Shown here: one piece after another, positions 42,701 to 51,373 of the stretch
How positions within the stretch are numbered: the first letter of the stretch is position 1
Layout: every line of letters begins with the position of its first letter
Notes under the pieces: generated by a model
What the model was told of the DNA's origin: nothing
Databases searched by the model: none
Seen by the model: the letters and a program-made list of their open reading frames with translations, nothing else
Made by a program: the position numbers and the translations under genes
From: Bacillota bacterium
Lineage (GTDB): Bacteria > Bacillota > Clostridia > Acetivibrionales > Acetivibrionaceae
DNA: 64,000 nucleotides
Assembly: GCA_023421115.1 (NCBI GenBank)
Contig: JAEZUI010000049.1
Coordinates: 16,813 to 80,812 of the forward strand
Direction of reading: 5' to 3'

Positions 42701-44711
42701 ACATACACCATTTAGCTCTATAGCCTCCATCTTTTTTACCATCGACGACTGCATAAACCATCCACCCGTCAACATCATTAAATGTACTTATGTATTTAGA
42801 TAAACGTTGTAATGCTTCGAAAGATGGTTTTTGGACAATGATGCACTTATCATTGTCTATTTGCCCATATACTTTATCTTCTAAAAAGTCTTCTGTTACC
42901 TTTAATTGAATCAAGCTCCCCAAATCAGCCATTGAATCTTTATTTTTAATATAAGTTTGAAAATCCGAAGAAAAATACAAAGGTGTTGGTAACAATTCAG
43001 GATTAGGTAAGTTGTTTCCCAATTCAACCTCTTCATCCTCGGTTATTCCTGCATTGCTACGATACAGCTTAATCAATTCCTCACTTGTAAGCGGTAAAGA
43101 GTGAGGAAAGATTACTTTCCCCGGAATATATGATAGATTCTCAGCGTTTGCATTAACAAAACTAGCTACTTTTGCAGGTGAAAACCCTTCACCATTATAA
43201 ACAATTGGTTCAAACTCTTTGTATTTTATTGCATATATACTTCTTCGCACTTCGGCAAGCTGTTTTATGATTTCAGCACGTATTCTGCTGTCCTCATCAA
43301 TGCTTCTCCTCATTTCACTTGAAGTATGCCTTGAAAGATATTCAGAAATCCCATCAACTGAACGTCCCATATCAAGGCTCGTATCATCAAGTATTGAAAC
43401 ACATAGATTTTTAATTTCATCTGATACTTTGTCTTTTAATACTGACAATGCCTTTTTGGTATGACTTGTAACAAGAACATTCTTCCCTTGAGCAAGAAAA
43501 TGTCCAAGAAGATTTGCAATAGTATGCGTTTTACCAGTACCCGGAGGTCCCTGAACTAAAACAGCATTATAGTGTTCAATTCTTTCAGCAATTTCAAGTT
43601 GTTCACGATTTGCTTCTTTTGATAGAAGAATGTCAACATTTTCTCCACTAAGTGCTGCAAGCTTTTCATCAATAGTCGGCTCACCATCGTTTTGTGGAAC
43701 TTCAACTAATCCGCCATCTACAATATCAATTAAATGTCCTGGAATAAATTTAGTAGATTCTATGCTCATAATAATTTCTTCAATTGCTTTTAAAGTGCCA
43801 TCTATTCTTTTCCTAATAAAGAAAACCGGTGACAACCTCGTAACAAGCTTATCCTGTCTTTCAACCTTCTCATCAGTGTCTTTTATAAACTTGCTATCTG
43901 AACATAGTCTATGAGTCAAAGTTTTCAAAAAGTCCGGTGTATCATTACGATCCAAAGGATGATAAAAGTTGTCACGTAATTCTTCCTTAAGCTGCTTAAC
44001 CGAACTGTGATCTATGTCTTCTATTTCCTGCAAAAGGAGTGTATACATCTCTGGTTCGCTATCGGTATCGTGTATAGCTATTATATTATTCTTTGCATCA
44101 AAAACGAGCTTTGCTCGCTTTAAGAGAATTGGATGGTTTATTTCAGTTTTTGTCATATCCTGAATCAAACCATTTCCAATTATTAATTCAAGAGACTCAG
44201 ATTCTCTTTCAAGGTCTATATGCATCTGAAATAAGCGAGTAAAAAATCGGCGTGTGCTGTTAATCACCTTTTGCTTTTCTACCCACAATGCCCTTATGGA
44301 AGACCACCTTTCATAGGCATTAACTCTTTCAACAGAATCACCAAAATGCTCTACTAGATTTTCTTGATCAATTTGTTCATCAGAATTAATGTAGTCAATT
44401 AATGTTTCCTTAAAAGCAGCTGTGTTTGTATACTTGTCCCAGCCTGGTACCAACCACTCCTCTATACCCTCTGGTGGTTCAGGGCAGCGCTGGAACTCTG
44501 GCTTTTTTACCTCAAGCAATAAAGAATCATTATCAGATTCTCCCTCAACACGATCTCTATAAAATAGTTTAATATTTTCGGTATCAACTTGTATATCTTT
44601 TAAAAAGCAGGTCCAATACTGTTTTTCCACATCAGTTACAACCCTATATTTTAATGCACATAATTCTTTTATATACTTGTAAAGTGCTATTACTTTTTCA
44701 GCTCTTTCCAT
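39720..44711 (-). CDS. SF1 helicase fused to a PD-(D/E)XK (Vsr/DUF559-like) nuclease
   Basis: A 1663-aa protein. The N-terminal 380 residues are unassigned. The SF1 helicase core of the COG1112/Dna2-like type has Walker A GPPGTGKTHT (about 388-397), Walker B VVIIDEASQSD (about 1087), GDDKQVSP and a late motif GDERDIVFLSI with YNVAVSRAKDQIWVVHS. A nuclease domain follows, with FEEAVGKALVVAGYHLEQQR, GAYRIDMVAIY and VAIECDGDQFHSG (about 1380-1420). This D...ExC/D pattern is seen in Vsr-like DUF559/COG2852 enzymes. The last 160 residues contain FIDKCEQSGILWIVKGDE and GRGAVATNNKPAW, a small domain found at the end of related helicases. The long helical insertion (about 540-1030) is coiled. Helicase-nuclease fusions of this type occur in defence islands, and its neighbours are decayed genes. 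Function inferred. Confidence 0.85.
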   Translation of the reverse strand: MERAEKVIALYKYIKELCALKYRVVTDVEKQYWTCFLKDIQVDTENIKLFYRDRVEGESDNDSLLLEVKKPEFQRCPEPPEGIEEWLVPGWDKYTNTAAFKETLIDYINSDEQIDQENLVEHFGDSVERVNAYERWSSIRALWVEKQKVINSTRRFFTRLFQMHIDLERESESLELIIGNGLIQDMTKTEINHPILLKRAKLVFDAKNNIIAIHDTDSEPEMYTLLLQEIEDIDHSSVKQLKEELRDNFYHPLDRNDTPDFLKTLTHRLCSDSKFIKDTDEKVERQDKLVTRLSPVFFIRKRIDGTLKAIEEIIMSIESTKFIPGHLIDIVDGGLVEVPQNDGEPTIDEKLAALSGENVDILLSKEANREQLEIAERIEHYNAVLVQGPPGTGKTHTIANLLGHFLAQGKNVLVTSHTKKALSVLKDKVSDEIKNLCVSILDDTSLDMGRSVDGISEYLSRHTSSEMRRSIDEDSRIRAEIIKQLAEVRRSIYAIKYKEFEPIVYNGEGFSPAKVASFVNANAENLSYIPGKVIFPHSLPLTSEELIKLYRSNAGITEDEEVELGNNLPNPELLPTPLYFSSDFQTYIKNKDSMADLGSLIQLKVTEDFLEDKVYGQIDNDKCIIVQKPSFEALQRLSKYISTFNDVDGWMVYAVVDGKKDGGYRAKWCMLVDAIEDTANYADSIVTKMIGSTVEIDKEEDLAQLKIDLQKIADIYEKKGKIGKLDKLFDKHIDFALSQVRVNKKEISSSKDCLVAISYIELLEKRTYTAVLWNEMIAKYGLLKFFDLGDEPEQICIQLVPSIKRYLDWYKNEYIELCKLISDAGFDSSKIFMSSDLDSDLIKTEKILMTVQKTMPVYIEIARCYLELKSIEQRKQEAINVLSEQNRKNSSICRNIINSLQNNKIEEYEILYNNLLQLYEKYNLKKQREGLLDKIESIAPEWADAIRRRLGIHGETTCPQTIEEAWKWKQFAGIIDSITAEPYEELQYKSVMLSKKLRDITSTVASKSAWYHLLLRTERDISMKQALQGWKLTVKKIGKGTGKNAPALKKQARELMAKCQLAVPAWIMPINKALESLNPAENRFDVVIIDEASQSDVSALAIVYMAKKVIIVGDDKQVSPLAVGMDIDRMNALREMYIKELIPNWHLYDAKTSLYDIAATTFQPLMLREHFRCVPDIIGYCNKLSYDFKIKPLRDASTCNVKPPLIQFRVNEGQRDGKRKINRKEAETIVSLMLACIEQKEYEGMTLGVISLLGDEQAQLIQEMILEKIEPSVIESRCILCGNASHFQGDERDIVFLSIVDSNEGDGPLTMAGEGADQSRKQRYNVAVSRAKDQIWVVHSLDYSKDLKPGDLRRDLLEYVENPFAQLSEKIRVNSESPFEEAVGKALVVAGYHLEQQREVGAYRIDMVAIYRGQCVAIECDGDQFHSGDEKMRSDMERQAILERLGWRFIRIRGSEYYRNPNATIERVIKELDKYGIFPEGIERPTEEIKKVESELISRVKIRATQIIDEWTTENEEIPTHQFYKSEHIHKEKQESKPVIKKKEELPKSTQTFKLPYEQKQTIIQQKLKEAETKITSSPKPELFSHSASSKKVEELIKELKIANLSFIDKCEQSGILWIVKGDEPGQKEIVESILNKQNSRWSYEGRGAVATNNKPAWRIMIN

Positions 44712-44737
44712 TGTTATTACCTCAGTTTATCAATTTT

Positions 44738-44940
44738 TCAAAAGAAACCGCTATCATTTATGCTTAACTTCTTTAATTCTCTCATCTTCGGTTTTTTGTC
44801 CTTTGGAACAGCCCAAACAGAAGCATACTTCTTTGCCCCTGCAATTCTAACTTCAACACATAAAATCTGAACTCTCCGCTGAGAAATCCCCATTTTTCAG
44901 CGGCTTCTTTAGAGGTCATATATTCAAACATATCACACAT
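44738..44940 (-). pseudogene. Frameshifted excisionase/MerR-like HTH gene
   Basis: The minus strand begins MCDMFEYMTSKEAAEKWG, then shifts one frame to ISQRRVQILCVEVRIAGAKK and YASVWAVPKDKKP. Joined, this is a small helix-turn-helix protein of the kind seen in excisionases and mobile-element regulators. One frameshift separates the two parts. It lies upstream of the helicase gene. Confidence 0.75.
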
Positions 44941-45253
44941 CATGTACATCTTCTAATTGTAACGTTTTCCACATAATATATTATTCTTTTATCCGATCAA
45001 GGTCAATGAAATTGTAGAAAATTCTTTAATTAAAACAAGAAATTAGTTGATTCTACACATTTTTTTGAAAATCATGTCATAAAACATCATATGTAACCCA
45101 CAGCAATTATTGCATCAAGGTTTGTAATGAATTACTTCTCTTTTTACGTCTCGATTTCTTCCTTTTGAACTACCGAGATTTTCTCGGTAGTTCACTATAT
45201 ACCAATTCTGTCATATAGCATCTCTCTTTATGATGAAAATTTGTCGTTCATTT
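44941..45253. other. Intergenic region with a perfect 12-bp hairpin at 45167-45193
   Basis: GAACTACCGAGA, loop TTT, TCTCGGTAGTTC. It lacks a T-run on either strand, so a terminator role is doubtful; it could be a regulatory or recombination site. The rest shows nothing. Confidence 0.55.
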
Positions 45254-45772
45254 TCAAACTAAGTAAGGAACAATCACATCATAGAATTTTTTACTCCACT
45301 CCGCGTGAAACTTAGCCATCTGTAACCAGTCAGTTTCCTGTTCGATGCTTACATTATCCAACTGATAAGAAACCTTTGAGGATTTAATACTATCGCCTCT
45401 ATTCCAAACCAAAGCAACTTCTAATGCCGCTTCAATTTCATTTTTGTGTGTAATCAAAGCATCAAACGCTGCCTTGTTATCCTCTTGTTTGGATTTTCCC
45501 AAATAAATCTCAACACGAGCAGAATCGTAGTTTGCCACGCAGTTAATACTGAAACCACCGACTCCAAAGAAAGCACTTATCCAGTTATCCTTTGACGGAT
45601 TGACCTTAGAGAATAAACCATCATCGTCTGCCTCATGGACATAGTCCAGAGCAAATGACCAGTAACGCTTTCTTAATTCATAGCGTGTTCCAGCCAATTC
45701 CTCGTCATCTGCATTATCTGTATTATGGAAGAAGCTACCCCATAAGATACTACTGCTAAGGAGTTGGTCTTG
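45254..45772 (-). pseudogene. N-terminally deleted DUF4268 protein
   Basis: The frame is open from a TAG at 45773-45775 to the stop at 45254 and reads DQLLSSSILWGSFFHN without ATG, then TRYELRKRYWSFALDYVHEA, NWISAFFGVGGFSINCVANY and EIEAALEVALVWN. This matches the C-terminal DUF4268 domain. Full proteins are about twice this length, with an N-terminal nuclease-like part. An internal ATG at 45697 gives a 147-aa piece, but the coding signal continues upstream of it. DUF4268 proteins occur in restriction and defence loci. It is a fragment. Confidence 0.7.
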
Positions 45773-45876
45773 CTATATGTTAAATAATTCTTAAACGGCA
45801 TAAAGGAAGAGCCTGGATGACAGGTGAAATAGACTTAGGTGCTACTTTCTACTTCACCCTCCCCAAAGCAGAATAG
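45760..45876 (+). pseudogene. C-terminal scrap of a histidine kinase
   Basis: The plus strand reads GVGLAIC, a stop, IILKRHKGRAWMTGEIDLGA and TFYFTLPKAE. This is the end of a HATPase_c domain (G-x-GLAIC and STFYFTLP type ending). It overlaps the broken end of the DUF4268 fragment by 13 bp, so this is a deletion junction between two unrelated genes. Confidence 0.75.
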
Positions 45877-45932
45877 CATTTTATATAAATCCACTATTAT
45901 TGGAAGTTTGTAGACTGAAGTCTAACACTAAT

Positions 45933-47465
45933 TTATTTAAGCTGTTTTCTATCAAGCTTACCTACAGGCGTATAGGGCATATTATCAATAAATTCTATCT
46001 CTTTTGGAATTTGAAATCTTGCAACTTTTGTACGCAGCCATTCTAATATTTCTTCTTCCGTAATAGACGAAGCTTGTACTGGTACAATAAATGCCTTTAG
46101 GCGCTGCCCAAATGCTTCATCCTTAATCCCGATAACTGCTGCGTCCACTACTTGAGGATGGGTAGTAAGAATTTGTTCTACTTCAAAAGGATAAACGTTT
46201 TCACCGGCTGAAACAATCATATCGTCTACTCTTCCACATAGGTAAAAGAAATCGTTCTCGTCTTTATAGCCCATATCCCCAGTTTCAATCCAGGACTTAG
46301 CTCCATTTTTCATAGACCATCTGTTTTTTATGCAGAACTGTCCTATTTCACCTGTTTTAACCTCTAGCATATTATCATCCAATATTTTTAACCTGACCCC
46401 ATCTATTGCTTTTCCAATGGTTTTAGGTGAATATTTCAGATCCTGTGGTGTTGCTATTATATTTAAACCAGCTTCTGACGTTCCATAAAGGTTGTATAAT
46501 ACGTAACCCAATTTACTGAAAGTCTCCTCAGCAAGCTTCGGATTAAGCTCTGCACCCCCTGAAGCAATGCAGGCAAGTGATTTTAAATCTTCAGGATTAC
46601 TTTTGAGCATTTTATATAGTATTAAGGGCACTACCGTCACCACTTCAACATTATATTGGCAAATAAGTGTACATGCATTATCAGCGTCAAACCTCTTACT
46701 AATAATCATTTTTTTCCCTAATGATAAAAATAAAAATAATACTGCAACTGCGTAGCCATGATACATAGGAGTAGCAATATAAGCTGTAGTATAATTTATA
46801 AGCTTAAGTCTGGTAACCATAGTTAGAAAAGGGTTGAGAAAGTTAAACACGGAAGATTTATGTGCTGCTGCCTTTGAATTTCCTGTAGTAGTACCTCCTG
46901 TAAGTATTACAATTTTACCAAAGAATGTTGCTTGATGTTTTGTTTTTTTATTGCTATCCATACAAGTTAAGTTGTTTATTGCAGGCAAATTGTCATGATA
47001 ACTTAAGACCTTGTTCTTAGTGTAGTTCGAATCTTCTATAAATGAACTTAACTCATAGTCATATACAATAAAATCAAAATTATAATGATTCAATAAGTTA
47101 TTAAACTGTCCCTTATTCATTTCAACGTTTAAAAAATATAAATCAGCTCCAAGATATGAGACAGCAAAAATTGATTTAACCAAAGAAGCATGATTTCTGC
47201 ACAAAAAGCCTACTTTTTGGCCGCTTTTAAGTTGATATTTTTCCTTCAGCATGATTGAAAGCTTTTCAGACTGTTCTAATAATTGATTATATGTTAAAGT
47301 CTCATTATCATCCACAAGGGCATCTTTATCACCATATATCCGCTCTGCAAAGCCTAGAAGTCCCATAACATTTATACCATATTTGAAAATAGCAGAAATT
47401 AAGCTGAATAATCCAAAGGGAGAAAGCAATCTTATTTTGTAAAGAACATATATGAGTTTAAACAT
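45933..47465 (-). CDS. Acyl-CoA synthetase/AMP-binding enzyme
   Basis: A 510-aa member of the adenylate-forming superfamily, activating a carboxylic acid with ATP. The P-loop-like motif ILTGGTTTGNSKAAAHKSS lies near 190, then LYNLYGTSEAGLNIIA near 320, TGDMGYKDENDFFYLCGRVD near 400 and the final Lys motif TPVGKLDRKQLK. The first 25 residues are hydrophobic and may contact the membrane. It overlaps the upstream SDR gene in TAATG. The pair may make or modify a long-chain or envelope lipid; substrates unknown. Confidence 0.88.
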   Translation of the reverse strand: MFKLIYVLYKIRLLSPFGLFSLISAIFKYGINVMGLLGFAERIYGDKDALVDDNETLTYNQLLEQSEKLSIMLKEKYQLKSGQKVGFLCRNHASLVKSIFAVSYLGADLYFLNVEMNKGQFNNLLNHYNFDFIVYDYELSSFIEDSNYTKNKVLSYHDNLPAINNLTCMDSNKKTKHQATFFGKIVILTGGTTTGNSKAAAHKSSVFNFLNPFLTMVTRLKLINYTTAYIATPMYHGYAVAVLFLFLSLGKKMIISKRFDADNACTLICQYNVEVVTVVPLILYKMLKSNPEDLKSLACIASGGAELNPKLAEETFSKLGYVLYNLYGTSEAGLNIIATPQDLKYSPKTIGKAIDGVRLKILDDNMLEVKTGEIGQFCIKNRWSMKNGAKSWIETGDMGYKDENDFFYLCGRVDDMIVSAGENVYPFEVEQILTTHPQVVDAAVIGIKDEAFGQRLKAFIVPVQASSITEEEILEWLRTKVARFQIPKEIEFIDNMPYTPVGKLDRKQLK

Positions 47466-48316
47466 TATTTCCTTTTCCCCCTTTCTTTTAAAAGAACAGG
47501 AGCGGTCAATTCATAAATTCCTCGCAGTAAAACTGACCCCAACTGTCCAAAAATTAGCCACCAGGGCTTATAATAGCATCTTTTAGTATACATTGACCTG
47601 CAAATGATCCTTGCAACATGATCTGGACACATTGCAGGCGCTTTATTATATGCTTTTGTGGGAAGTATCATTGGTGTTTTGACCAGCGGGAGATATATGG
47701 ATGTAGTTGATATTCCCATGGCATTAAGCTCGGGAGCTGAAGACCTGAACCAGATGTCAAAAGCAGACTTTGATGACTGATAAGCAGCCCAGTAAGGGAT
47801 AGGTTGAAGTAAAACGTTTATCGTAGAAATATTGATAACGTGTCCCTTCCTTTTTTCAAGAATCGGAATGGTTGATAATATTAGCTGAACCGGTGCAAAA
47901 TAATTGATAGCCATAGTTCGTGTGAAATCATGATACCTATCTAAAGAGTTATTAATTGGTCTCATTATTGATTTTCCCGCATTACTTACTATATAGTCCA
48001 AGCCATCAGGCAATTGATGAATAAAGGTCAAAAACGCCTCCATATCTTCCGCTTTTCTAAGATCTGCACGAAAGATGCTTACTCTGGCAGCTTTCTGTTC
48101 TATATCATTTTTTATTGCCAAAAGCTTTTCCTCTCTTCTAGCAACCAAAATCATATGGATATTCATGTCAGCCAGCATATATGCCAGGTGTTCTCCTATA
48201 CCGGAACTTGCTCCGGTTATGAGCACAGTTTTTCCCTCGAGCTCAACTGCCAACTTCTTTTTATTGCTGTAAGAAGGTGGAAACAATATGTTTTCGAAAA
48301 AACTATATTTGTGCAT
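47465..48316 (-). CDS. Short-chain dehydrogenase/reductase
   Basis: A 283-aa SDR. The NAD(P) site TVLITGASSGIGEHLAYMLA lies near residue 31, VARREEK suggests NADP preference, and NAG is in IVSNAGKSIM. The catalytic triad is Ser in INISTINV and YQSSK (Tyr-x3-Lys) near residue 180. The N-terminal 25 residues and basic C-terminal tail suggest membrane association. First gene of the two-gene unit with the acyl-CoA synthetase. Confidence 0.9.
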   Translation of the reverse strand: MHKYSFFENILFPPSYSNKKKLAVELEGKTVLITGASSGIGEHLAYMLADMNIHMILVARREEKLLAIKNDIEQKAARVSIFRADLRKAEDMEAFLTFIHQLPDGLDYIVSNAGKSIMRPINNSLDRYHDFTRTMAINYFAPVQLILSTIPILEKRKGHVINISTINVLLQPIPYWAAYQSSKSAFDIWFRSSAPELNAMGISTTSIYLPLVKTPMILPTKAYNKAPAMCPDHVARIICRSMYTKRCYYKPWWLIFGQLGSVLLRGIYELTAPVLLKERGKRK

Positions 48317-48438
48317 AATTTCCCTTTCCGTAGCTGATTGAGAAAAATAGGTTCAATAATAAATTTTCTAATTATAGCTAATATTCTCCATAAACGTAGA
48401 AACTCCTTTTGAATTAGAATTCAATTATCCGAAGCTAA

Positions 48439-48510
48439 GGGATAACGAAAAAATAACTTCCTATTCTCATATTGACAGAACATTATCAAATCAAGTTTTT
48501 TCGTTATCCC
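48439..48510. repeat. 72-bp element with perfect 15-bp terminal inverted repeats
   Basis: GGGATAACGAAAAAA at the left and TTTTTTCGTTATCCC at the right are perfect inverted repeats. The left arm continues TAAC as in the 105-bp family, so this is probably a related subfamily. It lies between the SDR start and the M56-PBP stop; the same right arm occurs at 10448-10467. Confidence 0.85.
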
Positions 48511-48538
48511 AGAGTTGGAACTTATATTTTAATCGTTC

Positions 48539-50938
48539 CTAATTGGATTTGCCAATAAAATCAATTGACTGCTTAATTATCTGTCCTGCTGCCGGTGCTG
48601 CTACTACACCACCAGTATAGTTATCCCCTTTTGGATTATCTATCACTAAAATACATGCGACTTTTGGATTGTCTGCAGGAGCGAACCCAATAAAAGAAGC
48701 AATATATTTGCCCGCTATAGTTGTCTCACTAGTCCCTGTTTTGCCGGCAATTCTATAGCCCTCCACATAGGCATTTTTTCCTGTACCCTCTGACACAACA
48801 CCTTCTAATATTTCTCTAAGTGTTCTAGAGGTGTTTTCCGATATTACTCTTCTAACTACCTTTGGCTCAAAAGCCTCTACCATATTACCCTTTGAGTCAG
48901 ATATCTCCTTTATAATCTGAGGTTCTAAAAGGTTTCCACCGTTTGCAACAGCACAGTAAGCCGATAATAATTGTATTGGTGTAATATTAAATCGTTGTCC
49001 GAAAGCTGCTACTGCCATATCAATATCCGTAGGTTTTTTATGAAATTGGCTTTCTCTTTCTCCTGACAATTCTATACCCGTCAAGTCATAAAAACCAAAC
49101 CTTTGTACATAACTGTAAAACTTATCAATACCAAGGTTTTGAGCTATTTTTACAAAGGGCGGATTACAGGAATTATAAACAGCTTCTCTAAAAGATTCAA
49201 CTCCATGTGCATTTGGCTTCCAGCAGTTTATATTATATCCGTTTACAGTAACGGTATAATCATCCACCATTGAATCGGGTGCAATTACTCCCTCCTCTAG
49301 ACCTGCTGCAGTTGTTATAGCTTTAAACGTAGAACCAGGTTCGTAAGAATCTGCGATAGCCTTATTTCTCCATACAGTTTTCGTTAGGTATTCCACCTTT
49401 TCCGTATCAGCCATTACAGCCCATTCTGATTCACTCAATCCTTCCGGAACAGAGTCAGGATTGTTCAGGTCAAAATCCGGGTTTGAACACATTGCAAGCA
49501 CTTCACCCGTTGATGGGTTCATCACTATAGCTGCTGCCCCATCTGCTTGAGTATCGTTCACTGCCTTGTCAAGGATGTTTTCAACCATCTGTTGGATGTC
49601 TTTATCCACGGTCAATGTTATATTATTTAAGGTAATTCCACGGTCATCCATTAGTTTTTCTATTCCCATATTACATATACTTTCTTTATTGACTGAACCT
49701 ATTACATGTGAAGCAAGATTTCCATATGTATAACGGCTTTCGCCATTGGATCTTTCGACCAGTTTTACACCGTTTCTGTCAGCAATATCTCCTCTTAATT
49801 GAGCGCTGTCTTTTTCACCGGCAGCGGCAACTGCATATGCTGCTTTGGGAAACTTCACACTTTTATTTATATACTTAACTGTAAACATCCCTGCCAAAAT
49901 AACTAAAACAGTAACACCAACTGCCAACACTGTAGATTTACGCTTTATTGCCTTAATAAATTTCAATCTCCATTCCATATTTGATGCCCTCCCTTGAATT
50001 ATACTCGAAGCACTTTGAATAAACTGCCTTTGTGAAAATAGTTCCAGTATTTTTACAATTGTCATGGCATAATTTCTTTTTTCACTTAAACTCACATATT
50101 CCAATGCTTGCCGGTCACATACAAGTTCTCTGTCCTCCTTGATTTTATTGCCTGCCAGCCACATTAATGGGTTAAACCAATGAATGATGTTAAACAGCAT
50201 TAAAATCAAACCTGCCACATTGTCCTTCCTCTTGTAGTGACACAATTCATGCAATATGACATAACGCAATTCATTATCATTTAGCTGCTTTGTTATTTCC
50301 GGCGGCATAAGTAAGACAGGCTTGAATACTCCGTAAATTGCTGGAGCACTACCGAAATTCTGATATGCAACAGGTATTTCTTTGGTTATTTTCATACTCT
50401 TTCTGCACTCTTCAATCAATTTAGTGACCCTATCTTGTTCTCCCTGCATTAATACTTTTTTAATTCTCCATTTTATGCTTATGTTTATTGCAACGCTATA
50501 AATCAAAAATACTATTAAACCCACTAACCACACAACTGCTGCAATTTCTAAAAAAGTCCCGGCAGAATTATCACTGTTCTGGTTCACTGTATCCGACTCA
50601 ACATACTCCTCTTTATTGTCACCTAAATCAAGCGCCTGTTCACTATCCACCACTTCAATATTGTAATCTATATCCTGTTTGGTTCTAGTCTCAATTTTAT
50701 TCTTCACAACCGTCTCTATCAACTCCGGCTGCGTCTGTTTGACCATATTTCCAAAGTCTAAAGAATATTGTGGTGTAAAAGGTATTACCAACCTTATAAA
50801 AAGCAAAAACCAGATGTAATAATGCCATTTAGCAGACAATTTATCTTTCCATATAGATTTTGCAATAAGAATAATACAAATAACAGCAGAGGCCATAATT
50901 GACAACATTAGCACAGAACTAAAAAGACCGGTAAGCAT
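48539..50938 (-). CDS. BlaR1-like M56 metallopeptidase fused to a class B PBP
   Basis: A 799-aa membrane protein. The first 330 residues are an M56 (BlaR1/MecR1) module with four membrane segments and the zinc motif HELCHYKRKDNVA (H-E-x-x-H near 230). A membrane segment near 340 leads to an extracellular part, RGDIADRNGVKL, LASHVIGSV and the transpeptidase motifs GSTFKAIT (SxxK near 535), NSCNP (SxN) and AGKTGTSE (KTG near 732). The R-G-x-I-x-D-R-N-G box is a mark of class B PBPs (FtsI/SpoVD) and is not part of usual BlaR1 sensors, which are class D-like. The ATG at 50938 follows AAGGGGAG and overlaps blaI. It probably senses beta-lactams and cleaves BlaI; sensor versus working PBP is undecided. 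Confidence 0.88.
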   Translation of the reverse strand: MLTGLFSSVLMLSIMASAVICIILIAKSIWKDKLSAKWHYYIWFLLFIRLVIPFTPQYSLDFGNMVKQTQPELIETVVKNKIETRTKQDIDYNIEVVDSEQALDLGDNKEEYVESDTVNQNSDNSAGTFLEIAAVVWLVGLIVFLIYSVAINISIKWRIKKVLMQGEQDRVTKLIEECRKSMKITKEIPVAYQNFGSAPAIYGVFKPVLLMPPEITKQLNDNELRYVILHELCHYKRKDNVAGLILMLFNIIHWFNPLMWLAGNKIKEDRELVCDRQALEYVSLSEKRNYAMTIVKILELFSQRQFIQSASSIIQGRASNMEWRLKFIKAIKRKSTVLAVGVTVLVILAGMFTVKYINKSVKFPKAAYAVAAAGEKDSAQLRGDIADRNGVKLVERSNGESRYTYGNLASHVIGSVNKESICNMGIEKLMDDRGITLNNITLTVDKDIQQMVENILDKAVNDTQADGAAAIVMNPSTGEVLAMCSNPDFDLNNPDSVPEGLSESEWAVMADTEKVEYLTKTVWRNKAIADSYEPGSTFKAITTAAGLEEGVIAPDSMVDDYTVTVNGYNINCWKPNAHGVESFREAVYNSCNPPFVKIAQNLGIDKFYSYVQRFGFYDLTGIELSGERESQFHKKPTDIDMAVAAFGQRFNITPIQLLSAYCAVANGGNLLEPQIIKEISDSKGNMVEAFEPKVVRRVISENTSRTLREILEGVVSEGTGKNAYVEGYRIAGKTGTSETTIAGKYIASFIGFAPADNPKVACILVIDNPKGDNYTGGVVAAPAAGQIIKQSIDFIGKSN

Positions 50939-50951
50939 TGATATCTCCCCT

Positions 50952-51332
50952 TTATTCGTCATTTTCTTCTATCATTGTTTTTAACTTTTCAATTTCTTCT
51001 TTTGATAGCTTTCGATGTTTTAAGAAATTCGCCATCATCATGCTAACCGAACCATCATAAACTTTCTTGAGAAAGGTTTCGTTTTCCACTCGGATGCATT
51101 CTTCCTGACTTACAATGGGATAGTACTCTCTGGTTTTTGAATTTATCTGGTTATATCCCACAGCATCTTTATCCACCAATCGCTTTAAAAGTGTTTCAAT
51201 TGTTTTGTTATTCCACGAACTCTTTTTACTGACAGCTTCTACAATATCCCTATTCTTTAAGGGTGACTTTTCCCATAGTGTCTTCATTATCAACCATTCA
51301 GAATCGGTTATTTGCGGCAATGATTTATCCAT
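50952..51332 (-). CDS. blaI: BlaI/MecI family repressor
   Basis: A 126-aa winged-helix repressor. It begins MDKSLPQITDSEWLIMKTLW, followed by SSWNNKTIETLLKRLVDKDA and YYPIVSQEECIRVENETFL. These are the BlaI DNA-binding and dimer parts, including the region cleaved by BlaR1. The ATG at 51332 follows GGAGGAG; the one at 51347 lies in the ribosome site. Its stop overlaps the sensor frame. Two operators lie in the promoter upstream, so it represses its own operon. Confidence 0.93.
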   Translation of the reverse strand: MDKSLPQITDSEWLIMKTLWEKSPLKNRDIVEAVSKKSSWNNKTIETLLKRLVDKDAVGYNQINSKTREYYPIVSQEECIRVENETFLKKVYDGSVSMMMANFLKHRKLSKEEIEKLKTMIEENDE

Positions 51333-51349
51333 TTTACTCTCCTCCATGA

Positions 51350-51363
51350 CTTACAATTGTAAG
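51350..51363. promoter_or_regulatory. BlaI operator 1
   Basis: CTTACAATTGTAAG, a perfect 14-bp palindrome of the TTACAnnTGTAA type bound by BlaI/MecI. It lies just ahead of the blaI ribosome site. Confidence 0.9.
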
Positions 51364-51373
51364 GTGCGTTTAT

